Part shown: in pieces, positions 1 through 9,375 of the stretch | Numbering within the stretch: the first letter of the stretch is position 1 | Layout: each line of letters starts with the position of its first letter | Origin: Devosia lacusdianchii | Lineage (GTDB): Bacteria; Pseudomonadota; Alphaproteobacteria; Rhizobiales; Devosiaceae | Assembly (NCBI RefSeq): GCF_022429625.1 | Contig: NZ_CP092483.1 | Span: 3,410,001-3,474,000, forward strand | Length of the DNA: 64,000 nt | Direction: 5' to 3' | Notes under the pieces: model-generated | Seen by the model: the letters and a program-made list of their open reading frames with translations, nothing else | Database searches by the model: none | What the model was told of the DNA's origin: nothing | Translations under genes and position numbers: made by a program

Positions 1-813
1 GCTCTCCTGCGCCCAGGCGCGGGTATAGTTGGCGATCTCCTCGCCCGGCTTGATATCCAGCCAGAACGGCAACGCCCGGTTGACCGGCAATTCATGCGCA
101 TAGCTTATCCACGGCGCCTGCATTTCCTTGACGATCAGCTGTTTGCGGAACCCTGTCGCATCGATGAAGAAGTCGGCTTCGAGCCTCTGCCCATTGTCGA
201 GCTCCAGCGCCGTCACATCGCCGCTCTCGGCATCCCGATGCACTCCCGACACCACCGCATCGACAATCTCGACGCCCTTGGACTTGCTGGCGAAAAACCG
301 CCCCACCTTGGCCTGATCGAAATGATAGGCATGATGAAACGGCCCCAGCGGGATCAGCGAGCCATCGGCCTTTTTTGCATAAGGCGCCTTCTTCTGCTCC
401 AGCAGCGGGCCGAACAGATGCATGTCGGTAATCGGCCGCCCAGCGGCGATCGCATAGACATTGAGATAATCCGACGGCGCCCCAGCCGGCGGCTTGATCA
501 CCTGATGGGGATCATCGATCGGCCCATAATAGGTAAAACCCTTGCGCCGCCAGTCCTCGTGCCGAATGCCCAGCTTGAATGTCGCTTCGGTCTTGCGGAA
601 AAACTCGAACTCATCGATGCCAAAATGCTTAAGCAGCACGCGAAACGCCGCCGTCGTGGCCTCGCCCACACCAACGGTGGGAATGCTCGACGGTTCGATC
701 ACGCTGATACGGGCATTAATGCCCTTGCGCCGCGCCGCATCCTGAATGATGAACGCCGCGATCCAGCCGGCGGTGCCACCGCCGACGACCACGAAATGGC
801 TTTGCCGGTCCAT
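1..813 (-). CDS. Flavin-dependent tryptophan halogenase family protein (3' end outside window)
   Basis: The reading frame runs from an ATG at 813 to the window edge with no stop, giving the first 271 residues. The N-terminus has the FAD-binding motif GGGTAGW (residues 11-17), and GVGEAT follows at 48-53. Lys80 lies in TFKLGIRHEDW, which matches the position of the catalytic lysine of PrnA/RebH-type halogenases. Family members use FADH2, oxygen and halide to halogenate tryptophan or related aromatics. Many uncharacterised members in Alphaproteobacteria have unknown substrates. The WxWxIP motif expected just beyond residue 270 falls outside the window, so halogenase activity cannot be confirmed. 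No flavin reductase gene is visible nearby. Family assignment is firm; the substrate is unknown. Confidence 0.85.
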   Translation of the reverse strand, partial: MDRQSHFVVVGGGTAGWIAAFIIQDAARRKGINARISVIEPSSIPTVGVGEATTAAFRVLLKHFGIDEFEFFRKTEATFKLGIRHEDWRRKGFTYYGPIDDPHQVIKPPAGAPSDYLNVYAIAAGRPITDMHLFGPLLEQKKAPYAKKADGSLIPLGPFHHAYHFDQAKVGRFFASKSKGVEIVDAVVSGVHRDAESGDVTALELDNGQRLEADFFIDATGFRKQLIVKEMQAPWISYAHELPVNRALPFWLDIKPGEEIANYTRAWAQES

Positions 814-964
814 AGAAAGTCTCCTCCGCCGACGACGCTAGGGCGCACCTCGCCCCGCCGCAAGCCGGTCTTAGAAACCCGTAAATCTCCGCTTCTTTTT
901 CGGACTGCCAGATAACGCCTTTTGCCCGGCGCTGTGCTACCCAATCCGCAATCGGAGGAAGACC

Positions 965-1987
965 ATGACCTATCAAGCCGCGCCCGGGCGCTACGAAACC
1001 ATGCAATACCGCAATGCCGGCAGTTCGGGGCTCAAGCTCCCCGTCATCAGCCTCGGCCTCTGGCAGAATTTCGGCGGCACCCGCGATTATCCCTCGGCCT
1101 TCGCCATCCTCGGCCGCGCCTTCGACGCCGGCGTGACCCATTTCGATCTCGCCAACAATTACGGTCCCCCGCCCGGTGCCGCCGAAGAGCTGTTCGGCCA
1201 GGTCATGGCCCGCGATTTCCACCCCTATCGCGACGAACTCATCATCTCGTCCAAGGCCGGCTATCGCATGTGGGACGGTCCGTACGGCGAGTGGGGCAGC
1301 CGCAAGAACCTGATCGCCTCATGCGACCAGTCGCTCAAGCGCCTCGGCCTCGACTATGTCGATATCTTCTATTCGCACCGCTACGACCCCAAGACCCCGC
1401 TTGAAGAGACCATGGGCGCCCTCGCCACCATCGTCGCTCAGGGCAAGGCGCTCTATGTCGGCATTTCCAACTATCCGGAAGCCGAAACCCGCGAAGCGCA
1501 CCGCATCCTCAAGGCGCTCGGGGTGCCCTGCATCCTGCACCAGCCGAGCTATTCGACGCTCAACCGCTGGATCGAGGACGATCACACCGTCGACGCCTGC
1601 GGGGAACTGGGCATCGGCATCATCGCCTTCTCGCCACTGGCGCAGGGCGTGCTCTCGGGCAAATACAACACCGGCGACACCAAGGGCGCCCGCGGCACGA
1701 GCAACAATCCGTTCCTCAAGGCCGAAAACATCAAGCCGGGCACCCTTGCCGCTGTCGAAGCCCTCGGCCACATCGCCAGGGCGCGTGGCCAGACCATGCC
1801 TCAGCTTGCCTTGGCCTGGGTGCTGCGCCGCAAGGAGATGACCTCGGCCCTGATCGGGGTGCGCACCGTCGAGCAGCTCGACGACAATCTGGGCGTGCTC
1901 AACAACCTCGATTTCACCGCCGAGGAGCTGGCCGCCATTGACGCCGCCTCAGCCTCCGGGCTGACCGACGGCAAGCCCCGCTGGTGA
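965..1987 (+). CDS. Aldo/keto reductase, YghZ/Gpr-like
   Basis: A 340-residue NADPH-dependent aldo/keto reductase that closely resembles E. coli YghZ (L-glyceraldehyde 3-phosphate reductase) through its N-terminal SLGLW, HFDLANNYGPPPG and YSHR segments. The catalytic tetrad is visible as Asp61, Tyr66, Lys97 and His138. GGAGGAAGACC before the ATG at 965 is a strong ribosome binding site. The related family detoxifies aldehydes such as methylglyoxal and reduces L-GAP. The gene is divergent from the halogenase, and its 3' end overlaps the small convergent gene by 39 bp. The exact substrate is inferred from similarity only. Confidence 0.9.
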   Translation: MTYQAAPGRYETMQYRNAGSSGLKLPVISLGLWQNFGGTRDYPSAFAILGRAFDAGVTHFDLANNYGPPPGAAEELFGQVMARDFHPYRDELIISSKAGYRMWDGPYGEWGSRKNLIASCDQSLKRLGLDYVDIFYSHRYDPKTPLEETMGALATIVAQGKALYVGISNYPEAETREAHRILKALGVPCILHQPSYSTLNRWIEDDHTVDACGELGIGIIAFSPLAQGVLSGKYNTGDTKGARGTSNNPFLKAENIKPGTLAAVEALGHIARARGQTMPQLALAWVLRRKEMTSALIGVRTVEQLDDNLGVLNNLDFTAEELAAIDAASASGLTDGKPRW

Positions 1988-2242
1988 CGCTTTGCGCCGC
2001 CGGACTCGTTCCGGCGGCTGCTCGCGGTCGACCGCCTTCGAATAGAGCCGCACCATCGACATCGGCTGCCCCGCGTGCTGGAAATACACCCGCACTCGCA
2101 AATCCGCCCGCCGCCCACTGCGCACCAGCGTCTCGCCGGTCGCTTTCAATGCCGCATCCTCGGGCGAGATGGCGCTGTCGACGATGACCTCGCCGGCATC
2201 CGCGACGCCGGTGCGACAATCCACGACACGATAACTGGTCAT
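1949..2242 (-). CDS. Small hypothetical protein, 97 aa
   Basis: A short reading frame whose ATG at 2242 is preceded on the minus strand by AAGGAGG about seven bases upstream, a near-perfect ribosome binding site. That favours this start over a longer in-frame extension to 2371. The product begins MTSYRVVDCRTG. Its first half looks globular (GEVIVDSAISPEDAALKATGE), and its C-terminus is rich in Arg, Pro and Gly. No family is recognised, and no signal peptide or membrane segment is visible. The last 39 bp overlap the convergent aldo/keto reductase gene, so the basic tail may only reflect read-through into its antisense. Confidence 0.6.
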   Translation of the reverse strand: MTSYRVVDCRTGVADAGEVIVDSAISPEDAALKATGETLVRSGRRADLRVRVYFQHAGQPMSMVRLYSKAVDREQPPERVRRRKASPAGLAVGQPGG

Positions 2243-2502
2243 GAGGGCCTCCTTAAATGCCCCCAATACCACCCCAGCGAGTGTCCCGCTGCTAACTATG
2301 TTAATTGGCGTTGCTGGCCCCCCGTCCCACCAACGTTCCCTCGGGCCTGACCTGAGGGCCTTGCGTCGCATGTGCCGTGTCGAGAGTAGCCTCGGCTCAA
2401 GCCCAAGGGGAGCGCTGGTGGGAGCGGACAGCCTTTAGCTCGCCCATCACCTCCACCGCATCGCACTTGAGGCAACATAGCGCCCCACCCACCGCACGGA
2501 TT

Positions 2503-2522
2503 CCTCCCCTATCGGGGGGAGG
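2503..2522. repeat. Short C/G-rich hairpin, likely terminator or repeat remnant
   Basis: CCTCCCC and GGGGAGG arms enclose a short loop directly after the CoA-ester lyase gene stop. The arms resemble the hairpins of the dispersed repeats at 4602, 9231 and 10945. It may end transcription of the minus-strand block, although no T-tract follows. Confidence 0.5.
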
Positions 2523-3356
2523 CTAGGAGTGGGTACTCCGATCTCCCAAAATCCGCCGCGCCCGCGCAATCACCGGCGCATCCACCATGCGCCCGTCCAC
2601 CACGAATGCCCCGACCTGCCCCTCGGCTGCCGCGACCACCCGTAGCGCCCAATCCAATTCATCCGCGCTCGGCGCAAACGCCGCATTCAGCAGCGGCACT
2701 ACCGCCGGATGCACGCATGTTGCGCCATCGAACCCATGCCGCCGCGCTTCGGCCGCCGCTTCGGCAATGCCTGCAGCATCCGCATAATCCGCCGTCGACC
2801 GCAGCATCCCGAACGACAGCAAGCCCTCTGCCTTGGCCGCGTAATGCACCATCAGCTTGGGAAACCGCAGCACATCCGGCACCGGCTCCGCGCCTAGGTT
2901 GAGCGCAAGGTCCTCGCCGCCCAGGCTGAGCGCCATCAGCCGCGGCCCCAGCGCAATGGCCCGCGCATTGAGCACCGCCCCGGCATCCTCGATGATCGCC
3001 ACGAATACCATTTCAGCGCGTCCGAGCTCGGCCTCAACAGGCCCCAGAAACCCCGCCAGCCGCCCGAAGGTATCGGCATCCTGGGCCTTGGGCACATAGA
3101 GCCCATAGGCACCCGCCCGGCAGGCCGCCTCTGCGTCATCAAGCATCAGATCGTCGTCGGCATTGATCCGAACGAACACCTTGGCGCCGTTCTGTCCCAC
3201 AGATGGCACCGCGTCCGCCAGCGCCGCCCGCGCTGCCGGTTTGTCCGCAGCGGCGACGGCATCCTCGAGATCGAGAATGATCGCATCCGCCCCACGCGCA
3301 TGCGCCTTGCCGACAAAGCGTTCCGAATTGGCCGGCACATAGAGCAGCGATCGCAT
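2523..3356 (-). CDS. HpcH/HpaI-type CoA-ester lyase (CitE-like)
   Basis: A 277-residue member of the citrate lyase beta/malyl-CoA/citramalyl-CoA lyase family, a TIM-barrel Mg-dependent enzyme that cleaves or forms C-C bonds of CoA thioesters. Visible family motifs are LYVPAN at the N-terminus, LDLEDAV at about 30, VRIN at about 64, an IIEDAGAVLNA segment and GGEDLAL. The ATG at 3356 overlaps the TGA of the upstream CoA-transferase gene (TGATG), so the two are translationally coupled. The pair suggests that an organic acid is activated to its CoA ester and then cleaved, as in citramalate, itaconate or mesaconate routes. The substrate cannot be told from sequence, and no hydratase gene is present. 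Confidence 0.85.
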   Translation of the reverse strand: MRSLLYVPANSERFVGKAHARGADAIILDLEDAVAAADKPAARAALADAVPSVGQNGAKVFVRINADDDLMLDDAEAACRAGAYGLYVPKAQDADTFGRLAGFLGPVEAELGRAEMVFVAIIEDAGAVLNARAIALGPRLMALSLGGEDLALNLGAEPVPDVLRFPKLMVHYAAKAEGLLSFGMLRSTADYADAAGIAEAAAEARRHGFDGATCVHPAVVPLLNAAFAPSADELDWALRVVAAAEGQVGAFVVDGRMVDAPVIARARRILGDRSTHS

Positions 3357-4561
3357 CACGGCACCATGGCTCCATCTATCGCCGCGTCATCCAGCCCCGC
3401 CTCAGCCAGCACCTCGCGCGTATGCTCACCTATGTCAGGCGCCGCTCGCCGCCACACGCCAGGCGTCGCCGACATATGCGGCACGATATCATGCATCGGC
3501 AGCGTGCCGAATTCGGCGTCTTCGACGTCGACGATAATCTCGCGTTCACCGAAATGCCGGTCGGCCATGGCGTCCGCAATGTTGTAGATCGGCCCGACCG
3601 TTGCGCCAGATTCCCGCATAATCGCCAACGCCTCAACGCTATCGCGCGCCGCGAACCACGCCCCCACCGCCTCGTCCACCAGCGATCGATGCTTCACCCG
3701 ATCCGAATTGGTGGCAAAGCGCGGATCGCTGTTCATGTCCGGCCGCCCGATAATCTCGAAAATCCGCCGCGCCACTGCAGGCGTCGAGCCCGACAGCGCC
3801 AGGTACTTCCCATCAGCACAGCGATAGACATTGCGCGGCGACGCGGTATTGGAAGCGCTGCCCACCCGCTGCTTGATCTTGCCGGTCACCGCGTGAATGG
3901 CCGCCTCCGGCCCCAGCACCGAGAACATCGGCTCCAGCAGGCTCAGGTCGATCACCTGCCCGCGCGCCCGCCCATTCTGCCGCGCATAAAGCGCCATCGT
4001 CGTCGCCGACGCGCCATAGATGCCCGCAATCATGTCGGCGAGCGCTAGCGGCGGCAGCACCGGCTCGCGATCGGGAAATCCGGTCCGATCGGCAAAGCCG
4101 CTCATGCCCTCGATGATCGTCCCAAACCCCGGAAACTGCGCATAAGGCCCGGTCTGTCCGAACCCCGAAATCCGCACGATGATCAGGTCCGGATTACGCG
4201 CCAGCAAGGCTTCGGGCGCCAATCCCATCTGCTCCAGCGTGCCCGGCCGATAATTCTCGATGAACACATCCGCCCCATCGACCAGCGCCCACAGCGCTTC
4301 CATCGCCGCCGCATGCCGCAGGTTCAGCGCCACCGAGCGCTTGTTGCGCCCATAGGTCTTCCAGAACAACGAATGCCCGTCATCCTTCCAGTCCCGCAAC
4401 GGATCCCCCGCCGGCGCCTCGATCTTGATGACATCGGCACCGAAATCGGCGAGCTGCAGGCTGAGCATATTGCCCGCCATCAACCGGCTGAGATCGAGCA
4501 CGCGAATGCCGGTAAGGGGGCCGGTGGCAGATGGGTCGAAGGTTTTGCGGGTGAAGGTCAT
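3356..4561 (-). CDS. CaiB/BaiF (class III) CoA-transferase
   Basis: A 401-residue family III CoA-transferase. The N-terminus GIRVLDLSRLMAGN, the block QLADFGADVIKIEAP, ENYRPGTLEQMGL and LADMIAGIYGAS, which contains the expected catalytic Asp, are all typical. Length matches formyl-CoA transferase relatives. I chose the ATG at 4561 because the longer in-frame extension to 4675 runs into the hairpin repeat at 4602-4715. It transfers CoA between carboxylic acids, and the lyase gene that follows with overlap is the likely next step. It lies downstream of the sugar-transport operon, separated by the repeat, and may be cotranscribed or independent. Confidence 0.88.
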   Translation of the reverse strand: MTFTRKTFDPSATGPLTGIRVLDLSRLMAGNMLSLQLADFGADVIKIEAPAGDPLRDWKDDGHSLFWKTYGRNKRSVALNLRHAAAMEALWALVDGADVFIENYRPGTLEQMGLAPEALLARNPDLIIVRISGFGQTGPYAQFPGFGTIIEGMSGFADRTGFPDREPVLPPLALADMIAGIYGASATTMALYARQNGRARGQVIDLSLLEPMFSVLGPEAAIHAVTGKIKQRVGSASNTASPRNVYRCADGKYLALSGSTPAVARRIFEIIGRPDMNSDPRFATNSDRVKHRSLVDEAVGAWFAARDSVEALAIMRESGATVGPIYNIADAMADRHFGEREIIVDVEDAEFGTLPMHDIVPHMSATPGVWRRAAPDIGEHTREVLAEAGLDDAAIDGAMVP

Positions 4562-4601
4562 GTGCAAGCCCCGTGGCACCATTTCGACCCAGCCACCAGA
4601 C

Positions 4602-4715
4602 TGCATCTCCCCCATGATGGGGGAGGTTGGGAAGGGGTGACGGGAGCCCCAGTATCGCGGCCAATCCACCCCCACCCTTGATCCCTCCCCACAAGGGGGA
4701 GGGTGTCGACTGAAG
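4602..4715 (-). repeat. Dispersed intergenic hairpin repeat, type A (copy 1)
   Basis: About 114 bp with a hairpin at each end: CTCCCCCATGATGGGGGAG (4607-4625) and CCCTCCCC-acaag-GGGGAGGG (4683-4703). Its reverse complement matches 9231-9346 almost base for base at both ends, including the outer CAGTCGACACCCTCCCCCTT, with a more variable centre. This shows a family of non-coding repeats. It lies between the CoA-transferase gene and the transporter ATPase gene. Confidence 0.85.
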
Positions 4716-4753
4716 GTCCTAAGTTCATATGTAACAAGCCCACCGACGCATAA

Positions 4754-5812
<1,059 letters not shown>

Positions 5813-5837
5813 TTTCGGTCTCCTCTCTTCCTCCCCT

Positions 5838-5892
5838 TACCTCTCCCTTTGGGGGAGAGGTCGATGCGAAGCATCGGGTGAGGGGGCCTTCC
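5838..5892. repeat. Dispersed intergenic hairpin repeat, type B (copy 1)
   Basis: CCTCTCCC-tttgg-GGGAGAGG is followed by a CGATGC/GCATCG mini-hairpin and then GGTGAGGGGGCC, which can pair with the upstream CCTCCCCTTACC. The same layout (CACCTCTCCCT, TGGGGGAGAG, then CGGGTGAGGGGGCCTTC) recurs at 10841-10926. It sits between two genes of one operon, so it may tune mRNA stability or be a mobile palindromic unit. Confidence 0.8.
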
Positions 5893-5905
5893 CCTTATTT
5901 GCGGC

Positions 5906-8005
5906 TTATGCCGTCTCGACGATCTCAATCTTGCCAACGCTCACCCGCCCGGCCGAAGCCAACCGAATGCCCGTCATGCCATAGCCATAAGTGGCGTCCG
6001 TCGCCTCGATCAGCACCTTACCATCCACGGCAAAGCTGAGCTTGTCGCCCTCAAGCGCAAACCCGAAAGCATAGCTCTTGCCGGTCTCGATCTTGAACGG
6101 CGCCCGAGCCAAGACGGTGCTGCCGAAGTCCTCCTTGAGAATGACCACTTCGTCACCCTCAAAGCCCGCCGCATAGAACCGCCCGGTCCCCTGCACGCGC
6201 GCCGTCACCAATTGCGACACGCCCGAGAGCCGCTGGATATCCGCCGTCACAACAAGATCCCGCGCATAATAATGCCCGGTCCACAGATCAGCATCCGTTG
6301 CCGTATGCCCCTGGATGCGATCGCCCGACTTGGTCCAGTGCCCGCGGTTCCAGGTAAACCGGGTAATCGCCCCCAGCTCCTGGATTTCCTTGGCCGGATC
6401 GATGACCGTCCTGCCCGCCCCGCCAAAGCGGAAATCGGCCAGGAACAGCCGGCCCAAAAACTTGAGCCGCCCGAAATACTCGATGGAAATACCCACCTCG
6501 TCGATCGCCTCGTCACCATCAGGGACCACAAAGCTGATCTCCTGCCAGCCCTCGGCCGATGGCACATGCCAGGCGCCCGTCTCCTCGATCGCCCCGCTCA
6601 TCGTGCGGCGGATATAGGGCGCAATCCGCAGGTTCCCGTCGCCATTCCACGGATCGAGCCACACCTTGAACGATACCGTCTGCCCCGCATCCAGCACCGG
6701 CGAGAACATCGGCCGATAGCGTTCGTCGTCGAAATCGCTGCGCCGATAGAACGGCTTCCAGAACACCCGGCCGCCCTGCCCGCGCTCCAGCCGGTCAAGC
6801 TGGATCTCCAGCGACCCGCGCGAGTCTTCCGTATGCCGCTCCGTCCCGCCCTTGAGCGTGATCTGGTTGAACCCCTCGGTGCGGAAACCATGCGTCGAAC
6901 CCGGCAAATCGAAGTCGAACCGCACCCCGCGCCGCGTCATGTCCTCCAGCCACAGCTTGGGCACTTCGCGCCCCGCCAGCTGCAACGCCAGCACCGTCAA
7001 TTCCCGCGCAAAGCTCGGGATATCGACAATGTTGATCGAGCCCACAATGCCCGAGGCCACCAGGAAATCGTTGATCGGCTTGCGATACTTGTCCCAGCCC
7101 GGCTGCAGCCCCTGGAACGTGCCGACGATCGCCCCGGCATTGCCCGCATTGCAGTCCGTATCCCAGCCCGCCATCGTCGCAATCTCGACCGTCCGCGGCA
7201 GGTCACCCTTGCCATAGAGGATCGACATGATGGTCACGCCCGCATTGGGAATGATGTGGCAGACGCCCGGATAGCGGTCATAGCCCCACTGCGCCGTCAG
7301 CATGTCGCGACAGGCGCGCCAGTCATCCGGATTGGCCTTGTGAAAATCGATCACCGCCTGGCAGACCCGCGCATAGGTCGAGCCGGCATCGATCGTCGCC
7401 ATCGCCGTCTTGATGATCGCGTCGATGCTGGTGGCGTCAAACGCTGCCGCGATCGCCGCTGCGCAGAACCGCGCGCCATTGAGGCCATCGCCGTCATGCG
7501 CGACGCTCGCTGCCATTGCCGACATATCCGCCGCCTTCTGCGGATTACCCGGATTCACCCAGCCCCAGCTGTCGATGAAAATCTGCCCGCCGATCTGCTC
7601 AGCCACCGTGGTGCCGTTCTGCGCAATCGAGCCCGATTGCGGCGCCGGGATACCGGCCCGCAGATTGCGATAGGCCGTATGCTCGGTCGAAACGCCAAAC
7701 CCGCCCCACCAATACATGCCATGCTCTTCGGCGGCATAGTTGAGCCAGGTCTTGCCCACATCCTCGGCGGTCGCGTTCAGCCCGTAATCACGCAGTGCGC
7801 GGATGAAATAGACCGGACCATTAGTGTCGTCGTCGGCCGCGAAATTCTTGAAATCGCGCAGATACTGCGTCACCTCGCCATAGGTCTTCTGGATGCGCTC
7901 ATAGCTCCAGATGGTCGGTTCGACCGGGGCGCCCAGCCGCACGCCAATGGCCTTGCCGATAAAGCCGGCATAGATTTTTTCAAGAATTTTTGTTTCGGAG
8001 AGCAT
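5906..8005 (-). CDS. ADP-ribosylglycohydrolase-fold protein with C-terminal beta-sandwich-like region
   Basis: A 699-residue protein. Residues 1-335 form an ADP-ribosylglycohydrolase (DraG/ARH) domain with both metal-binding signatures: AADDDTNG (58-61 as D-D-D-T) and WDTDCNAGNAGA (Asp282, Asp284). Residues from about 340 to 699 are beta-rich and resemble a lectin or laminin-G-like sugar-binding region, though this is an impression and not a proven match. The ATG at 8005 is used; an upstream TTG at 8020 would overlap the previous gene's TGA. There is no signal peptide, so it is cytoplasmic. DraG-fold enzymes cleave N- or O-glycosidic bonds of ribosyl compounds. Within a sugar-import operon it probably hydrolyses an imported glycoside, not ADP-ribosylated nitrogenase. 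Confidence 0.82.
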   Translation of the reverse strand: MLSETKILEKIYAGFIGKAIGVRLGAPVEPTIWSYERIQKTYGEVTQYLRDFKNFAADDDTNGPVYFIRALRDYGLNATAEDVGKTWLNYAAEEHGMYWWGGFGVSTEHTAYRNLRAGIPAPQSGSIAQNGTTVAEQIGGQIFIDSWGWVNPGNPQKAADMSAMAASVAHDGDGLNGARFCAAAIAAAFDATSIDAIIKTAMATIDAGSTYARVCQAVIDFHKANPDDWRACRDMLTAQWGYDRYPGVCHIIPNAGVTIMSILYGKGDLPRTVEIATMAGWDTDCNAGNAGAIVGTFQGLQPGWDKYRKPINDFLVASGIVGSINIVDIPSFARELTVLALQLAGREVPKLWLEDMTRRGVRFDFDLPGSTHGFRTEGFNQITLKGGTERHTEDSRGSLEIQLDRLERGQGGRVFWKPFYRRSDFDDERYRPMFSPVLDAGQTVSFKVWLDPWNGDGNLRIAPYIRRTMSGAIEETGAWHVPSAEGWQEISFVVPDGDEAIDEVGISIEYFGRLKFLGRLFLADFRFGGAGRTVIDPAKEIQELGAITRFTWNRGHWTKSGDRIQGHTATDADLWTGHYYARDLVVTADIQRLSGVSQLVTARVQGTGRFYAAGFEGDEVVILKEDFGSTVLARAPFKIETGKSYAFGFALEGDKLSFAVDGKVLIEATDATYGYGMTGIRLASAGRVSVGKIEIVETA

Positions 8006-8016
8006 CAGAAAGTCTT

Positions 8017-9180
8017 TCAAACAAGAGTTAGACGAGCGCGCTGGCGCGCTTCGGCGGCTTGGTGGTCGGCGGCGAGAATGGCTTTCGCCGTCGCCGTGAA
8101 GGCATCGGCGGAAGCGGTCAGATCGAGCTTGTTGGCGCTGTCGAGCAGCTCCCGGTCGGCCGCGTCGATGACGCTTTCGCCATGCATGGCGCCCAGGATC
8201 GCCCCGGCCATCACGCCGATCGAGTCCGTGTCGCGGCCCGAATTGATCCCATCCTCGATCGACGGGCGGAAATCGCCGTCATTGACGAGGCAGAAGCCCA
8301 GCGCCAGCGGCAGTTCCTCGATGGCATTGAGCCTCGACGGCCGATAGGCGTCGGTCTGCCGGCCGATACGGGCCGGGCTGTGGTTCACGTCGTCGCCCAT
8401 CGGCGAATATTTGGCGATCGCCGCATGGAACGCGTCGCACACCGCCTCGTGGCTGGCGCCGCTGCCGCGCAGTGAGCGCGCAATTCCGGCAATATCGACA
8501 ATGGCATCCCTTGTGCCGTCCTTGGCCAGCCCAACGACCGTCTCGACAACAGCATCGATCGTCGTCCCCGGCACGAAAGCCGCCGCCACCGCCGCGGCAA
8601 CCACGCCAGCCGCCTCCAGCCCAAAGCTCTCCTGGTGCCCCGACGCAAAGGCGATGGCCTCGTCATAGGCGGCCTTTGGGTCGGCCGCATTCACCACCCC
8701 GATCGGCGCGATATACATAGCCGCGCCGCAGTTCACCATGTTGCCGATACCGCCCTGGCGCGGGTCGCACGAGCTCAGCTGGTGCCGCTGGAAGATCCAC
8801 TTTTCCGGATAAAACAGTCGATCGATCAGCATCGCCTCGCGCTGCAATTCCGGCACCCATTGCGGTGTCCAGGCGATCTGGCGCACCATGCCGTCAGCCA
8901 TGTCCCAGGCGTCCAGATGCCTGTTCACATCGCCATAGATGTTCATCAGCGCCAGCGTCATCAGCGTATCGTCGGTGACGATGCCATTGCCGCGCACGCG
9001 CCCGTTCCGCGCCGTCGCATCAAGGCTCATCTTGTGCCACGCCGTATTCAGCGAGGTCACCCGTCCATAGCGCTGCCGGATATCGGCCGCCGAAAGCTTC
9101 TCCACCGGCGCGCCAAGCGCATCGCCGAGAGCAATACCATGCAGCATGGCGCGAACGCGTCCGCGAAGGGAATTAGGCAT
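8017..9180 (-). CDS. ADP-ribosylglycohydrolase family protein
   Basis: A 387-residue single-domain DraG/ARH-fold protein. Key residues are intact: GDALGAP (19-25), the metal-binding VTDDT (68-72) and NSGRDTDSIG (313-322, Asp317 and Asp319). GAGGACTAAA before the ATG at 9180 supports this start. It is paired with a second, longer DraG-fold gene 11 bp downstream and lies just after the solute-binding protein gene. Known family members remove ADP-ribose from proteins or free substrates with two Mg ions. Here the context suggests intracellular cleavage of the transported solute. The two paralogues may take different anomers or act in series. Confidence 0.87.
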   Translation of the reverse strand: MPNSLRGRVRAMLHGIALGDALGAPVEKLSAADIRQRYGRVTSLNTAWHKMSLDATARNGRVRGNGIVTDDTLMTLALMNIYGDVNRHLDAWDMADGMVRQIAWTPQWVPELQREAMLIDRLFYPEKWIFQRHQLSSCDPRQGGIGNMVNCGAAMYIAPIGVVNAADPKAAYDEAIAFASGHQESFGLEAAGVVAAAVAAAFVPGTTIDAVVETVVGLAKDGTRDAIVDIAGIARSLRGSGASHEAVCDAFHAAIAKYSPMGDDVNHSPARIGRQTDAYRPSRLNAIEELPLALGFCLVNDGDFRPSIEDGINSGRDTDSIGVMAGAILGAMHGESVIDAADRELLDSANKLDLTASADAFTATAKAILAADHQAAEARQRARLTLV

Positions 9181-9230
9181 TTTAGTCCTCAGTTCTCGGT
9201 TCGTCGGTGGGAAACCTTGCGGCCGGTCTC

Positions 9231-9346
9231 TCAGTCGACACCCTCCCCCTTGTGGGGAGGGATCAAGGGTGGGGGTGGGCTGACCCCGATATCGTGGCTC
9301 TCGCCACCCCCACCCGGCCTCCCCCATCAAGGGGGAGGTGCAGTTT
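9231..9346 (+). repeat. Dispersed intergenic hairpin repeat, type A (copy 2)
   Basis: The mirror orientation of the 4602-4715 copy: CCCTCCCCCTTGTGGGGAGGG at the left end, a GGGTGGGGGTGG tract, a variable centre, and CCTCCCCCATCAAGGGGGAGG at the right. It occupies most of the gap between the binding-protein gene and the first ADP-ribosylglycohydrolase gene. Confidence 0.85.
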
Positions 9347-9375
9347 CGCGCATTGGGCTAGACCCAGCGGCCTAC

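Noticed and set aside
2243..2502. Possible short genes or RNA in the gap after the 97-aa gene
   Set aside because: I see short frames only, without ribosome sites, and no tRNA-like cloverleaf. Apart from the hairpin at 2503, nothing can be supported.
6212..8347. 711-codon plus-strand frame opposite the ADP-ribosylglycohydrolase gene
   Set aside because: Same shadow effect. The real minus-strand gene has metal-binding motifs, while this frame is Arg/Pro/Ile-rich without a ribosome site.
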